NCBI GenBank assembly: GCA_963771735.1 | Contig: CAVYUN010000002.1 | Coordinates: forward strand, 372,001 to 436,000 | Direction: 5' to 3' | Length of the DNA stretch: 64,000 nucleotides | DNA from: 66-474 sp963771735 | GTDB lineage: Bacteria > Pseudomonadota > Gammaproteobacteria > Xanthomonadales > Rhodanobacteraceae | In this document: positions 39,669-48,868 of the stretch, one piece after another | Layout of the letters: each line of letters starts with the position of its first letter | How positions within the stretch are numbered: the stretch's first letter is position 1 | The notes under the pieces: model-generated | Told to the model about the DNA's origin: nothing | Seen by the model: only the letters and a program-made list of their open reading frames with translations | The model's database searches: none | Program-made: the position numbers and the translations under genes

Positions 39669-41516
39669 TCAAGACTGCAACCGGCAGAAGCAATACGCGT
39701 ATTCGACCGGCTTGCCGGGCGTGGCGTAACGTAACCACCCCAGGTCCGGAAGCAATTCCGGCGCAGCCAGCAACCAAGACTTGGGAACACTCAAGCCCAG
39801 CGAAGTGAGCATGCGCACCGAGGCACTGTCGCCGACGCCCAGCAGGAAGCGTTGCCACACGCTGACCGGTGCCTGAATGTAGCGCACCGCATAATTGTTG
39901 CCGAGCTTCGCGGATTTGGCCGCGTAACCGATCGCGCTGTGCAGACCGCCGAGCTGGTCGACCAGGCCGCGTTGCAAGGCCTGCGCGCCGGTCCATACCC
40001 TGCCCTGCGCGATCGCGTCGATATCGGCGAAGCTGTGGCCGCGTGCCCGCGCGACGTTGTCCACGAAATCGTGATAGCCCTTGTCCACCGTGCTCTGGAT
40101 CATCGCGCCCAGCGCCGGGTCCAGTGGGCGACGCACGTCGAACGCGCCGGCCAGCGGGGTGGTGCCTTCACCGGCGGTGTTGATGCCGAGCTTGGCGAGG
40201 CCATCGGCTGCGGTGAAATACAGGCCGAAGATGCCGATGGATCCGGTGATGGTGTCGGGCTCTGCGAAGATGCGGTTGGCGTTCATCGAGATCCAGTAGC
40301 CGCCGCTTGCGGCGACATCGCCCATCGACACGATCACGGGCTTGCCGGCCTGTTCGGCCAGCACCACTTCGCGGCGGATCTGTTCGGCCGCGAACGCCTC
40401 GCCGCCGGGCGAATCCACGCGCAGCACGATCGCACGCACGTTGCGGTCGGCGCGTGCGGCCCGGATCAACGCGGCCGTGGACTCGCCGCCGATCTTGCCC
40501 GCGGGCTGCCTGCCCGACACGATGTCGCCCTCGGCCACGATCACCGCGACTTGCGGCTTGCCGAGCCCAAGGTCGACCGTCTGCGGCAGGTATTTCGCCA
40601 GATCGACCGCACGGAAGCCGATGCCGTTGTCGGTGACCACGCCGTGCTTCTGCATCATTTTCACGATGTCTTCGCGGGTCGCCAAGGCATCCACCCAGTG
40701 CAGCTTCAACGCCAGTTGCGCCACGTCGCCGTTGGCGGCCGGAATTTCCGTGGGCAGTTCGTCGATCTCCCGGCCCAGCGTGGCGGAATCGATGTGGCGC
40801 AGCTTGCCGACCTCGTCCAGCCAGGTGTTCCACAGGCCACCCATCCAGTACTTGTCGGCCGCGAGTGCGTCCGCCGAAGGCTGGTCGAGGATGAACGGTT
40901 CCGCCGCCGACTTGAAAGCGCCCACCCGGAACAGATGCGCGGTCACGCCGAGCTTGTCCAGCAGGGTCTTGTAGTAGCTGCGGTAGTCGGAAAGGCCCGT
41001 GATCGAAATGGACCCCGCGGGATCCAGCAACACTTCATCGGCATGCGCGGCCAGCAGATACTGCATCTGGTCGAGCTGGGTGCCCCACGCGATGACCGGC
41101 TTGCCGGACGCGCGAAAACGGTCGAGCGCCGCGCCGACTTCCTCGAGCGCACCCATGCCGCCGAATTGGAGTTTCGACGGATCGAGCAGGATCTTGGTGA
41201 TGCGCGGGTCATGCGCGGCATGGTCGATCGCAGCCACCAGGTCGCGCACCCGAACCTGCCCGTTGGAATCACCCGAGGCACGCGCCATGGCACGCGCGAG
41301 TGGGTCCACGCTGTACTGCTCGACCAGCGCGCCTTCGGGCTGCAACAGCAGTACCGTGTCCGGAGCGACCGTGGGCGTGCCGCGAAACAACAACCCGAGG
41401 ATCAGCAACAAAAGACCGAAGAACACCACGTTGATGATCACCAATCGCGTGATGTTGATGCCGCGCCCAAGGATGCGGACGAAACCCGCGAAGCCGCGAG
41501 GTGCCGGGTTGTTCAT
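39669..41516 (-). CDS. sppA: Signal peptide peptidase SppA (67 kDa type)
   Basis: This 615-residue inner-membrane protease is the long, duplicated type I SppA. It has one N-terminal membrane helix (LVIINVVFFGLLLLILGLL) followed by two S49/ClpP-like halves. The catalytic lysine is in KPVIAWGTQ of the first half and the catalytic serine in GDVAASGGYWISMNA of the second half, the normal arrangement. FAEPDTITGSIGIFG is also family-typical. It degrades cleaved signal peptides. It converges on pilU 70 bases away and is separated from the MATE exporter gene by 117 bases that hold part of a dispersed repeat. Confidence 0.95.
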   Translation of the reverse strand: MNNPAPRGFAGFVRILGRGINITRLVIINVVFFGLLLLILGLLFRGTPTVAPDTVLLLQPEGALVEQYSVDPLARAMARASGDSNGQVRVRDLVAAIDHAAHDPRITKILLDPSKLQFGGMGALEEVGAALDRFRASGKPVIAWGTQLDQMQYLLAAHADEVLLDPAGSISITGLSDYRSYYKTLLDKLGVTAHLFRVGAFKSAAEPFILDQPSADALAADKYWMGGLWNTWLDEVGKLRHIDSATLGREIDELPTEIPAANGDVAQLALKLHWVDALATREDIVKMMQKHGVVTDNGIGFRAVDLAKYLPQTVDLGLGKPQVAVIVAEGDIVSGRQPAGKIGGESTAALIRAARADRNVRAIVLRVDSPGGEAFAAEQIRREVVLAEQAGKPVIVSMGDVAASGGYWISMNANRIFAEPDTITGSIGIFGLYFTAADGLAKLGINTAGEGTTPLAGAFDVRRPLDPALGAMIQSTVDKGYHDFVDNVARARGHSFADIDAIAQGRVWTGAQALQRGLVDQLGGLHSAIGYAAKSAKLGNNYAVRYIQAPVSVWQRFLLGVGDSASVRMLTSLGLSVPKSWLLAAPELLPDLGWLRYATPGKPVEYAYCFCRLQS

Positions 41517-41633
41517 GCAAGTGCGCCTGAATGGCCGACCGGTTTCGTCAAGCGTAACCGTGCGGCAATACTTATGCGATCGTCCATGATCGCTGCCGCA
41601 TCGAGCGCACCGAAAGGCAAGCGTTCCAGCGTG

Positions 41634-43091
41634 TCAAACCCCGGAGCGGCCATCAGAGCCGCCATCCCTGGCCAAGAGCTCCGTGGCCTGACTTTCCACA
41701 ACAGCCGCTTCGTATCGAGTTAATGAAAACCTCCGCCACTTTTCACCGTGTGTTTGCGCCACCCAACGAGCCAGCAGCAGTACCGCCGCCACGGTCAGCC
41801 CCGCGATCAGGCCCACCCACATGCCGCGCACGCCATAGCCCGCGCCGAATGCCAGCCATGCACCGACCGGCATACCCACCAGCCAGTACGCGAACACCGT
41901 GATCAGCATCGGCATGCGGGTGTCCTTGAGGCCGCGCAGTGCACCGTTGGAAACGACCTGGATGCCGTCGGAGAACTGGAAGATGCCGGCCAGGATCAAG
42001 AGCTGCGCGGCCAGCGCGATGACGGGCGGATCGCTCGAATAGACACGTGCAATGGCGTGCGGGATCGCGAACATCAGCGTCGCCGATACCGCCTGCGTGG
42101 CCAGGGACAGGGCGATGCCGGAGAATCCGGCGTAACGCAAGGCATGGGCATCGCCGCGACCGGCAGCGTTGCCGACCCGCACCGTCACCGCCAAAGCGAG
42201 TCCCAGCGGCACCATGAAAGTCACCGACGCCACGTTGATCGCAATCTGGTGTCCGTCGATGGCCACGGTACCGAGGCGGCTGATCAGCAACGCGGAAACC
42301 ACGAACAGCCCGGCTTCCATCAGCAGCGTCACCGCCATTGGCACCCCGATCCACAAAAGGTGCCCGAGCTGGTGCCAGTCAGGCCGCTCCATGCGCGCGA
42401 ACAATTCGAAACTGCGGAAACGCCTGCCGAACTTAAGGTATGCCGCGAATGCCAGCAGTTGCAGCCACAACGCCAGCGCATTGGCGATACCGCTGCCCTC
42501 GGCGCCCAGCGCGGGAACGCCGAGCTTGCCATAGATCAGAATCCAGTCCAGCGGCACCAACACCACGAGGCCGAACAGCCCGAACAGCATCGTTGGCCGC
42601 GTCCAGCTGGTTCCTTCGCACAGCCCACGCAACGCGAAATAGCCACACAAACCCGGCGCGCCCCAGCTCAATGCGCGCAGGAACGCCTGCGCATCCGCCA
42701 ACAGTGCCGGATCGACGCCCAGCATGTGCAGCAACGGCAGCGCATGACGCGCACCGAACCACAGCAGCACCGACAGGCCGGCAGCCAGCCACAATGCCTG
42801 TCGGAACAAGGGGCCGATTTCACCGCGTCGGTTCGCACCATCCAAATGCGCCACCGAGGGCGACAAGGCCATCATCACCCCGACCGCACTGACCAGTCCC
42901 AGCACCCACACGTTGGCGCCCACCGCGACCGCGGCGAGGGTGTGTGCGTTGTAATGCCCGGCCAGCGCAACGTCCACCGCACTCATGCCGACCGCGGACA
43001 GCTGTCCCGCGACCAGCGGCAGCGCCAGTTTCACCGTCGCGCGAATATCACGCGCGAAATGCGCGCGATCCAAGGCTAGAATCTGGGACAT
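41634..43091 (-). CDS. MATE family multidrug/cation antiporter (NorM-like)
   Basis: This 485-residue protein has 12 predicted helices in two MatE domains. Typical motifs are LPLVAGQLSAVGMSAVDVALAG near the N-terminus and IGVPMAVTLLMEAGLFV starting the second half, with GLKDTRMPMLITVFAYWLVG. NorM-type carriers expel cationic drugs using sodium or proton gradients. The ATG at 43091 is the family-type start. The C-terminal 25 residues (ESQATELLARDGGSDG onward) are encoded by a dispersed repeat, so the original stop was probably lost or shifted by the repeat. It is divergent from the DUF3667 gene, with only 15 bases between starts. Confidence 0.93.
   Translation of the reverse strand: MSQILALDRAHFARDIRATVKLALPLVAGQLSAVGMSAVDVALAGHYNAHTLAAVAVGANVWVLGLVSAVGVMMALSPSVAHLDGANRRGEIGPLFRQALWLAAGLSVLLWFGARHALPLLHMLGVDPALLADAQAFLRALSWGAPGLCGYFALRGLCEGTSWTRPTMLFGLFGLVVLVPLDWILIYGKLGVPALGAEGSGIANALALWLQLLAFAAYLKFGRRFRSFELFARMERPDWHQLGHLLWIGVPMAVTLLMEAGLFVVSALLISRLGTVAIDGHQIAINVASVTFMVPLGLALAVTVRVGNAAGRGDAHALRYAGFSGIALSLATQAVSATLMFAIPHAIARVYSSDPPVIALAAQLLILAGIFQFSDGIQVVSNGALRGLKDTRMPMLITVFAYWLVGMPVGAWLAFGAGYGVRGMWVGLIAGLTVAAVLLLARWVAQTHGEKWRRFSLTRYEAAVVESQATELLARDGGSDGRSGV
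41661..41710 (-). repeat. Dispersed repeat copy A (3' end of MATE gene)
   Basis: Read on the - strand it has GGCTGTTGTGGAAAGTC, then the core CCACGGAGCTCTTGGCC and AGGGATGGCGG. It matches copy B at 36246-36290 and the cores of the tandem units at 48869-49071. It supplies the last codons of the MATE exporter. Confidence 0.6.
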
Positions 43092-43106
43092 TGCAGGAAC
43101 GATCCG

Positions 43107-44180
43107 ATGCAACCCGATACGTCTAAACCACCGGCGCAAACCGCGCCACCGGCCGAATCGCAGCCCGGCCAGGTCTGCGAGAACTGCGGCGCACCGCTGT
43201 ACGGCAAGTACTGCTATGCCTGCGGCCAGCCGACCACGGGCATGGTGCGGCACTTCGGCAGCATCCTTTCCGACATCGCCGACAGCGTGCTGAACATCGA
43301 CGAGCGGGTCTTCAAGACCCTGCTGCCATTGTACCTGCGGCCCGGCAAGCTCACGCTGGATTATTTCGAAGGCAAGCGCGCGCGCTACGTCACCCCGTTC
43401 CGGCTGGTGTTCTTCCTGGCGATCGTGGCGTTCTTCTCGATCCAGCTGACGATTCGAGCCGGGTATGGGCACCTGCCGGCGAAGTCAATTGCAATATCGA
43501 CCAATACGGGCAGGCCGACGGTCTCGGTGGTGCCCACGCCCAAGCAGATACAAGCGCCCATATCGTCGGACAGCGACGCGTTTTCGCACGGCAACATCAC
43601 GCTCGGCGACAAGGTGATCTGGAACCGCGACGCCAAGCCACTCAAGGTGGGCTGGCTGCCGGGTGTGGTGATGGACTGGTTCAACGACCTGATATCGAAC
43701 GCGCAACAACAGTTGCATGCCATGAACGCGGGATCCTGGGCGGACCAGCAAGCCGCCCGCCGCAAGTTCACGCTGGGCATGTTCGCAGCCGCACCCACGG
43801 TACTGTTCGTGCTACTGCCGGTGTTCGCGCTGATGCTTAAGATTTTCTATATCTTCAAGCGCCGTCTGTACATGGAGCATCTGATCGTCGCCATGCACAG
43901 CCACGCCTTCCTGATGCTGTCGATGCTGGTGCTGGTGGCGCTCGACCTGCTGAGTGGTCTTATCGTGCCGCATGCACACTGGATGAAGTTGCCGTTCATT
44001 CTGCTGCACCTGGCGGCATGGACATGGCTTTTCGTGTACCTGTGGTTGATGCAAAAGCGCGTCTACCGGCAAGGCTGGTTCATGACCAACCTGAAATACT
44101 GGAGCCTCGGGTTCTGCTACACGATCCTGCTCGGGTTCGGTTTCGTGTTCGTCATGCTGATCAGCCTGACCGGCGCATGA
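43107..44180 (+). CDS. DUF3667 domain membrane protein
   Basis: This 357-residue protein begins with a zinc-ribbon-like segment CENCGAPLYGKYCYACGQ (four cysteines in two C-x2-C pairs), then DSVLNIDERVFKTLLPLYLRPGKLTLDYFEGKRARYVTPFRL in two pieces (LLPLYLRPGKLTLDYFEGKR, RYVTPFRLVFFLAIVAFF), the hallmark of DUF3667. About five membrane helices follow. The function of the family is unknown. It is divergent from the MATE gene. Confidence 0.88.
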   Translation: MQPDTSKPPAQTAPPAESQPGQVCENCGAPLYGKYCYACGQPTTGMVRHFGSILSDIADSVLNIDERVFKTLLPLYLRPGKLTLDYFEGKRARYVTPFRLVFFLAIVAFFSIQLTIRAGYGHLPAKSIAISTNTGRPTVSVVPTPKQIQAPISSDSDAFSHGNITLGDKVIWNRDAKPLKVGWLPGVVMDWFNDLISNAQQQLHAMNAGSWADQQAARRKFTLGMFAAAPTVLFVLLPVFALMLKIFYIFKRRLYMEHLIVAMHSHAFLMLSMLVLVALDLLSGLIVPHAHWMKLPFILLHLAAWTWLFVYLWLMQKRVYRQGWFMTNLKYWSLGFCYTILLGFGFVFVMLISLTGA

Positions 44181-44494
44181 TCCTGCACGCGCTCGAGCCT
44201 GGGACAGGCGCACCGGCGCATGCAGCGGATGCCTTGGCGGCACGAATACGTCTGCCGTGCGCAGTGCATCCCGGAATCGGTGCGAATGAGGGCTTGCCAA
44301 GCCTTTGTGCACAGTTGCACCCTGCACCGCCATGGATGAAACAAAATCGTCAAACGGGCTGGGCCGGGTCGGCAATCAGTAGTTATGTGATTGAATTATA
44401 TTCAAAAATAGGTGTGATGAATTTTTCACCAACCTGTGTGGCAGTCCGCCCGCATGAGCCTCGGAGAGCGCTTGCTCGCTGTTCCTCCACAACG

Positions 44495-44517
44495 TTATCC
44501 ACAACGATTGTGGATAA
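44495..44517 (+). promoter_or_regulatory. Inverted pair of perfect DnaA boxes upstream of priA
   Basis: TTATCCACA (44495-44503) and TGTGGATAA (44509-44517) are both perfect DnaA box consensus sequences in inverted orientation with a five-base spacer. They lie about 75 bases before the priA start. The 44181-44590 gap has no gene, and an AT-rich patch (about 44380-44430) precedes the boxes. I found only this pair, not the cluster expected of a chromosomal origin. Confidence 0.7.
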
Positions 44518-44590
44518 ACGGGAAAATCACCAATGCGTCACCAACTTGTCACGGTTTCCTGCATCGCCTGACAACAAGCTGCCGTAAGTC

Positions 44591-46810
44591 ATGCCTCGAC
44601 GGCAACCAGCGAAGGCATCAGTTGGGGTCGTGCGGGTGGTTCTGCCATTGCCGGTACCGCAAACCTTCGACTACCTGTCCGGCACGCACGCACTGCGCGC
44701 GGGCGCGCGCGTACGGGTCCCATTCGGACGCACGCACCGTGTCGGCATCGTCGTCGAAACCGGTGTTGCGCCCGGCATTGCGGCGAACCGCCTGAAACCC
44801 GTCGAAGCACTCCTGGACGCCGAGCCCCTGCTCGACGGCGAACTGCTGGTGAACCTGCGCCGGGCGGCGGACTACTGGTGCGGTGTGCTCGGCGAGGTGA
44901 TGTTCGGCGCCCTGCCGCTGGCGCTGCGCAAGGGGCATTCTTCCTCCGATTTCGCCGAGGAAGCGTGGCGGATGACGCCAGCGGGAACCGCGGCACGCGA
45001 TGCACGTACACGCCGTGGCGGATCCGCCGCGCTGCTGGAAACTTTGAGCGAGGGTCCGCTGTCGGCCAGCGAACTCGACACCCTGTTGCCGGAGTGGCGC
45101 ACGGCGGCCCGGCGTTTGGTTGCCGCCGGACTGATCGAGCGCACTCGAATCCCGGTCGAACCGCCGCGTACCCGTGATGGCGTTGCGCATGTGTTGAACG
45201 ACGAGCAGGTCAACGCACTGACCGACGTGCTGTCCACAGGCGATGGTTTTCATCCCTTCGTGCTGCAGGGCGTCACCGGCAGCGGCAAGACCGAGATTTA
45301 TTTGAGGCTGGCCGAACGCGCCCTGCAACAGCGTCGCCAGGTGTTGTGGCTGGTCCCGGAAATTGGCCTCGTTCCGCAAGCGCTGCGCCGGTTGCGCGCG
45401 CGATTCCAAGCACGCATCGCGGTGCTGCACTCCAGCCTCGCCGATGGCGAACGTGCACGCGCCTGGCTAGATGCGCGCTCCGGGGCGGCCGCCATCGTGC
45501 TGGGCACGCGCTCGGCGGTATTCGCCCCACTTCACCGGGCCGGGCTGATCGTGGTGGACGAGGAGCATGACGCCTCGTACAAGCAGCATGAAGGCTTTCG
45601 TTACCACGCCCGCGACTTCGCGCTGATGCGTGCACAATCGCTGGGCGTAGCCATCGTGCTGGGCAGCGCCACGCCGTCGCTCGAAACATTGGCGAACATC
45701 GAAGCCGGACGTTACACGCGTTTGCGCCTGCGCCATCGCGTGCACGCACGGCCGCCGTCGCCCGTGCACGTGCTGGACTTGCGCGGTCTCACACTCGCGC
45801 ATGGCCTCTCGCCCGCGCTGCTGGACGCGCTTGACGCGACGATCGCCCGCGGCGAACAGGCGCTGGTATTCAAGAACCGCCGCGGCTATGCGCCAGTGCT
45901 GCTGTGCCATGCCTGCGGCTGGCACGCGACCTGTCCGAACTGCTCGAAACCGCTGACGCTGTATCGCGGCAGGCGGCAACTGCTGTGCCATCACTGCGGA
46001 CACGGCGAACATGCTCCTGAAACCTGCCCGAATTGCCATGCGACCGCCTTGATCCCGCAGGGACAGGGCACAGAGCGCCTGGAAGAGGCGTTGGTCGCAC
46101 GCTATCCAAACATTCCCGTCTTGCGCATCGACCGTGAAAGCACTCGCCGGCGCGATGCTTTCGGAAAATTGCTCGACCGGCTGTCCGACGACAAACCTGC
46201 GATCCTGGTCGGTACACAGATGCTGGCCAAGGGCCACGACCTGCCCAAGCTCACGACTGTTGCAATAGTCGGCGTCGACGAGGGCCTGCACAGCGTCGAC
46301 TTTCACTCGGGCGAGCGCCTGTCGCAACTGATCGTGCAGGTCGCGGGGCGCGCGGGGCGCGCCGACAGGCCCGGCGAGGTCTGGTTGCAGACCCACGAGC
46401 CCGAACACCCTTTGCTGACCACGCTGCTGCGCGGCGGTTACGACGCCGCTGCGGCGTTGCAGCTGGGTGAACGGCTGGCATCTCAGCTACCGCCGTTCGC
46501 GCACATGGCGCTGTTGCGTGGCGAATGCCGGCAACGCGATGTACTGGATGGATTCATCGCGGCCGCTCGGGATGCACTGGTCCGCGTCGCGCGTGCGCAA
46601 TCGGCAGGCACCTGCATCCGGATCAACGGTCCGTTCGCCGCTCCGATGCCACTGCGCGCAGGTCGGCACCGCACGCAGCTATTGTTGGAATCGGCACAAC
46701 GGCCGCCGTTGCGCCACGCGTTGACGACCTGGTTGCCGCTCTTGCACGAATTGCCGCAGCCGCGCGGACTGCGCTGGTCGATCGATGTCGATCCCGTGGA
46801 TTTGTATTGA
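44591..46810 (+). CDS. priA: Primosomal protein N' (replication restart helicase)
   Basis: This 739-residue protein is full-length PriA. An N-terminal 3'-DNA-binding domain (VRVVLPLPVPQTFDYL) is followed by the helicase core with Walker A GVTGSGKTEIYLRL, the DEAH-like VVDEEHDASYKQ, GSATPSLETL, then the zinc-binding insertion CHACGWHATCPNCSKPL and CHHCGHGEHAPETCPNCHA (eight cysteines), and LVGTQMLAKGHDLPKLT. It restarts stalled forks by loading the primosome. The ATG at 44591 follows a gap holding two DnaA boxes, which suggests control by DnaA. No gene follows closely. Confidence 0.96.
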   Translation: MPRRQPAKASVGVVRVVLPLPVPQTFDYLSGTHALRAGARVRVPFGRTHRVGIVVETGVAPGIAANRLKPVEALLDAEPLLDGELLVNLRRAADYWCGVLGEVMFGALPLALRKGHSSSDFAEEAWRMTPAGTAARDARTRRGGSAALLETLSEGPLSASELDTLLPEWRTAARRLVAAGLIERTRIPVEPPRTRDGVAHVLNDEQVNALTDVLSTGDGFHPFVLQGVTGSGKTEIYLRLAERALQQRRQVLWLVPEIGLVPQALRRLRARFQARIAVLHSSLADGERARAWLDARSGAAAIVLGTRSAVFAPLHRAGLIVVDEEHDASYKQHEGFRYHARDFALMRAQSLGVAIVLGSATPSLETLANIEAGRYTRLRLRHRVHARPPSPVHVLDLRGLTLAHGLSPALLDALDATIARGEQALVFKNRRGYAPVLLCHACGWHATCPNCSKPLTLYRGRRQLLCHHCGHGEHAPETCPNCHATALIPQGQGTERLEEALVARYPNIPVLRIDRESTRRRDAFGKLLDRLSDDKPAILVGTQMLAKGHDLPKLTTVAIVGVDEGLHSVDFHSGERLSQLIVQVAGRAGRADRPGEVWLQTHEPEHPLLTTLLRGGYDAAAALQLGERLASQLPPFAHMALLRGECRQRDVLDGFIAAARDALVRVARAQSAGTCIRINGPFAAPMPLRAGRHRTQLLLESAQRPPLRHALTTWLPLLHELPQPRGLRWSIDVDPVDLY

Positions 46811-47001
46811 GATTCCCCAGCCGATGTGTCGTGCGTGCAGTATGTTTAGCATCGACCGGGCCAGCGGCGCCCCCGACACTCTCTCGGACGGCAGCAAACA
46901 TTGCGGCCATGGATGCCATTCACGCGGGAGCGTCCTGATTCGGCACGCTTGACGACGATCACACCCGCTTCGATCATGCCCGACCAGACACAATCCCAAT
47001 C

Positions 47002-47655
47002 ATGGTGTGCGGCGTGGAAAGACTGGCCCGGCTGATCAGGGACAATTCCCTCTCGATCGCCATGTTCGTACTTTTCGCGATTTGCATTGCCGGCCACAGC
47101 GTAGCCAGTTGGCGGCTTCACAACACCCTGTTGGCCGCGCACGGAAAACCGGTCATCGGCTATTGGCGGAATGTCTTCAGCAGTGCTTTTCTCCAGCAAC
47201 TCGCCAGCAATTGGCAGGCCGCGCTTCTGCAGTTGGCATCGCTGATCGTTTTCAGCGGCATCTTCTATCAGCGTGGCGCTTCGCACTCCCGGGACCCGGA
47301 CAAGCGGCAAAGCAAACGCCAGGAGCGCATCGAAAATGCACGTTTCCCGTGGCTCTATCGACATTCATTGTCGGTGACGTTCGTGCTGCTGTTCCTGCTT
47401 GCACTGGCGCTGCACATTGTTTCCGGCGCGTTCGCCTACAACGAGCAACTTGCGCTCCTGCACCAGCCGCAGGTTTCGATCGGCGCTTACCTGCTCTCGG
47501 CCGATTTCTGGTCGTCGACACTCGAAACCTGGCAGGCCGAATATCTGACGATCGCCTTGTTCATCGTCCTCAGCATTTTTTTGCGGCAGCAACGCTCGGC
47601 CGAATCGAAACCTGTCGAATCCGCCAACGAAGACACCGGTAAATCAAACGAGTAG
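47002..47655 (+). CDS. DUF6766-like membrane protein
   Basis: This 217-residue protein has four predicted helices in two pairs: SIAMFVLFAICIAGHSVASW at the start, LASLIVFSGIFYQ, then SLSVTFVLLFLLALALHIVS and EYLTIALFIVLSIFLRQ. The internal duplication (helix, extracellular HN.LLA loop, SSxFLQQLxSNWQAxxLQ; helix, loop, SADFWSSTLETWQAEYL) is a known feature of this family of unknown function. A charged linker (DPDKRQSKRQERIENARFP) joins the halves. A bidirectional hairpin follows at 47736-47760. Confidence 0.75.
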   Translation: MVCGVERLARLIRDNSLSIAMFVLFAICIAGHSVASWRLHNTLLAAHGKPVIGYWRNVFSSAFLQQLASNWQAALLQLASLIVFSGIFYQRGASHSRDPDKRQSKRQERIENARFPWLYRHSLSVTFVLLFLLALALHIVSGAFAYNEQLALLHQPQVSIGAYLLSADFWSSTLETWQAEYLTIALFIVLSIFLRQQRSAESKPVESANEDTGKSNE

Positions 47656-47735
47656 GTCGTTCCACCGGCGCCAAGCGAATGCTTCCAGCAGCCTGGAAGC
47701 ATCGAGTCTTCCGGAATGTCGACTGCGCCCAAGCG

Positions 47736-47760
47736 AAACGGCCGCTTAAAGCGGCCGTTT
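47736..47760. terminator. Bidirectional Rho-independent terminator
   Basis: AAACGGCCGC and GCGGCCGTTT form a perfect 10-bp stem with loop TTAAA. A-run and T-run ends give U-tracts on both strands, so it can end both the DUF6766 transcript and the convergent rpoH transcript. Confidence 0.85.
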
Positions 47761-47791
47761 CTGCTCATCGTGAATCGAACAAGCGCAGCGG

Positions 47792-48649
47792 TCAGGCCGC
47801 GAACGCGCCCCGCATCTTCTTCATCGCATTCGCCTCCAGCTGGCGGATGCGTTCAGCCGACACGCCGTACTCGTCGGCCAGCTCCTGCAGGGTGGCCTTG
47901 TCCTCGACCAGCCAGCGGCGGCGGATGATGTCGCGGGTGCGCTCGTCCAGTCTCGTCAGCGCCTGTTGCAGGGTATCGAGCTGGTGCTCTTCCTGGTCGG
48001 CATCGGCGACCTGCAGGTACGGGTCGGCACCGTGGTCTTCCAGATAGGCGACCGGCGCAGGCGGCGCGTCGTCGTCCGTCTCGCTGGGCGCATCAAAGCC
48101 GACGTCGCGGCCCGACAGGCGCGATTCCATTTCCAGCACGGTCGCTTCCGGTACGCCCAGGTCCTTGGCGACTTTGCGGACCTCTTCCATGTTCATCCAG
48201 CCGAGACGCTTCTTGCTTTTGCGCAGGTTGAAGAACAACTTGCGCTGGGCCTTGGTGGTGGCGACCTTGACGATGCGCCAGTTGCGCAGGATGAACTCGT
48301 GCATCTCGGCGCGGATCCAGTGCACCGCAAAGCTGACCAGCCGGACGCCGTGATCGGGATCAAAACGCTTGACGGCCTTCATCAGACCGATGTTGCCTTC
48401 CTGGATCAGGTCTGCCATCTGCAGGCCGTATCCGGAATAGCCGCGCGCGACGTGCACCACGAAACGCAGGTGCGACATGACCAGCTTGCGCGCCGCGTCG
48501 AGATCTTCGTCTTCACGATAACGCTGTGCCAGCTCGTGCTCCTCCTCGGCGGCGAGCACGGGAATCCGGTGCACCGCACCAATATAGGCATCGAGGCTGC
48601 CGACCACGCTGGGAATCGGCAGATTGTTCGCGACCAAGGCTTCACTCAT
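47792..48649 (-). CDS. rpoH: RNA polymerase sigma factor RpoH (sigma-32)
   Basis: This 285-residue sigma factor directs heat-shock transcription. Region 2 is complete (LVMSHLRFVVHVARGYSGYG, LIQEGNIGLMKAVKRFDPDH, LVSFAVHWIRAEMHEFIL), followed by the RpoH box (QRKLFFNLRKSKKRLGW) that distinguishes it from other sigma factors, and region 4 with LQELADEYGVSAERIRQLE. The ATG at 48649 is 23 bases from a CIRCE-like inverted repeat (48672-48698), so the gene may be under HrcA as well as other control. It is followed by the terminator at 47736-47760. Confidence 0.97.
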   Translation of the reverse strand: MSEALVANNLPIPSVVGSLDAYIGAVHRIPVLAAEEEHELAQRYREDEDLDAARKLVMSHLRFVVHVARGYSGYGLQMADLIQEGNIGLMKAVKRFDPDHGVRLVSFAVHWIRAEMHEFILRNWRIVKVATTKAQRKLFFNLRKSKKRLGWMNMEEVRKVAKDLGVPEATVLEMESRLSGRDVGFDAPSETDDDAPPAPVAYLEDHGADPYLQVADADQEEHQLDTLQQALTRLDERTRDIIRRRWLVEDKATLQELADEYGVSAERIRQLEANAMKKMRGAFAA

Positions 48650-48671
48650 CGTCGTACCCCATTCGTCTGTT

Positions 48672-48698
48672 TTGGCACTCTAGATATTCGAGTGCCAA
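48672..48698. promoter_or_regulatory. CIRCE-like HrcA operator before rpoH
   Basis: TTGGCACTC, nine bases, GAGTGCCAA. The CIRCE consensus is TTAGCACTC-N9-GAGTGCTAA, so spacing is exact and each arm differs by one base, symmetrically, keeping the dyad perfect. It lies just upstream of the rpoH start codon, over the probable promoter or leader. Confidence 0.75.
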
Positions 48699-48868
48699 GC
48701 CCTCGTGAAGGTTCCCATGGGCGCCGGGACCGGAACCCACTTCGTCGCAAGGGCGATACCACAAATTATACTCGTCAGTATAGGAAAGGCAAGCGGCCAA
48801 AAGTCACGCAGATTCGGCCGGATACGGCGGTCAACCGTTTTCCTGCACGCTGCTCTGGCGTGACGACA

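Noticed and set aside
41513..41701. Possible small gene on the - strand between sppA and the MATE gene
   Set aside because: Its first 15 codons are the dispersed repeat and the rest has no ribosome-binding site or coding character.
40081..41723. Long + strand frames opposite sppA
   Set aside because: They are antisense shadows of a well-conserved sppA gene.
44181..44590. Chromosomal replication origin
   Set aside because: Only two exact DnaA boxes are present and dnaA, dnaN, gyrB or parAB are not nearby; a regulatory site is more economical.
48672..48698. Sigma-54 promoter (TGGCAC-N5-TTGC) at the rpoH dyad
   Set aside because: TTGGCAC is present but the TTGC part at the right spacing is absent, while the CIRCE dyad and spacing fit fully.
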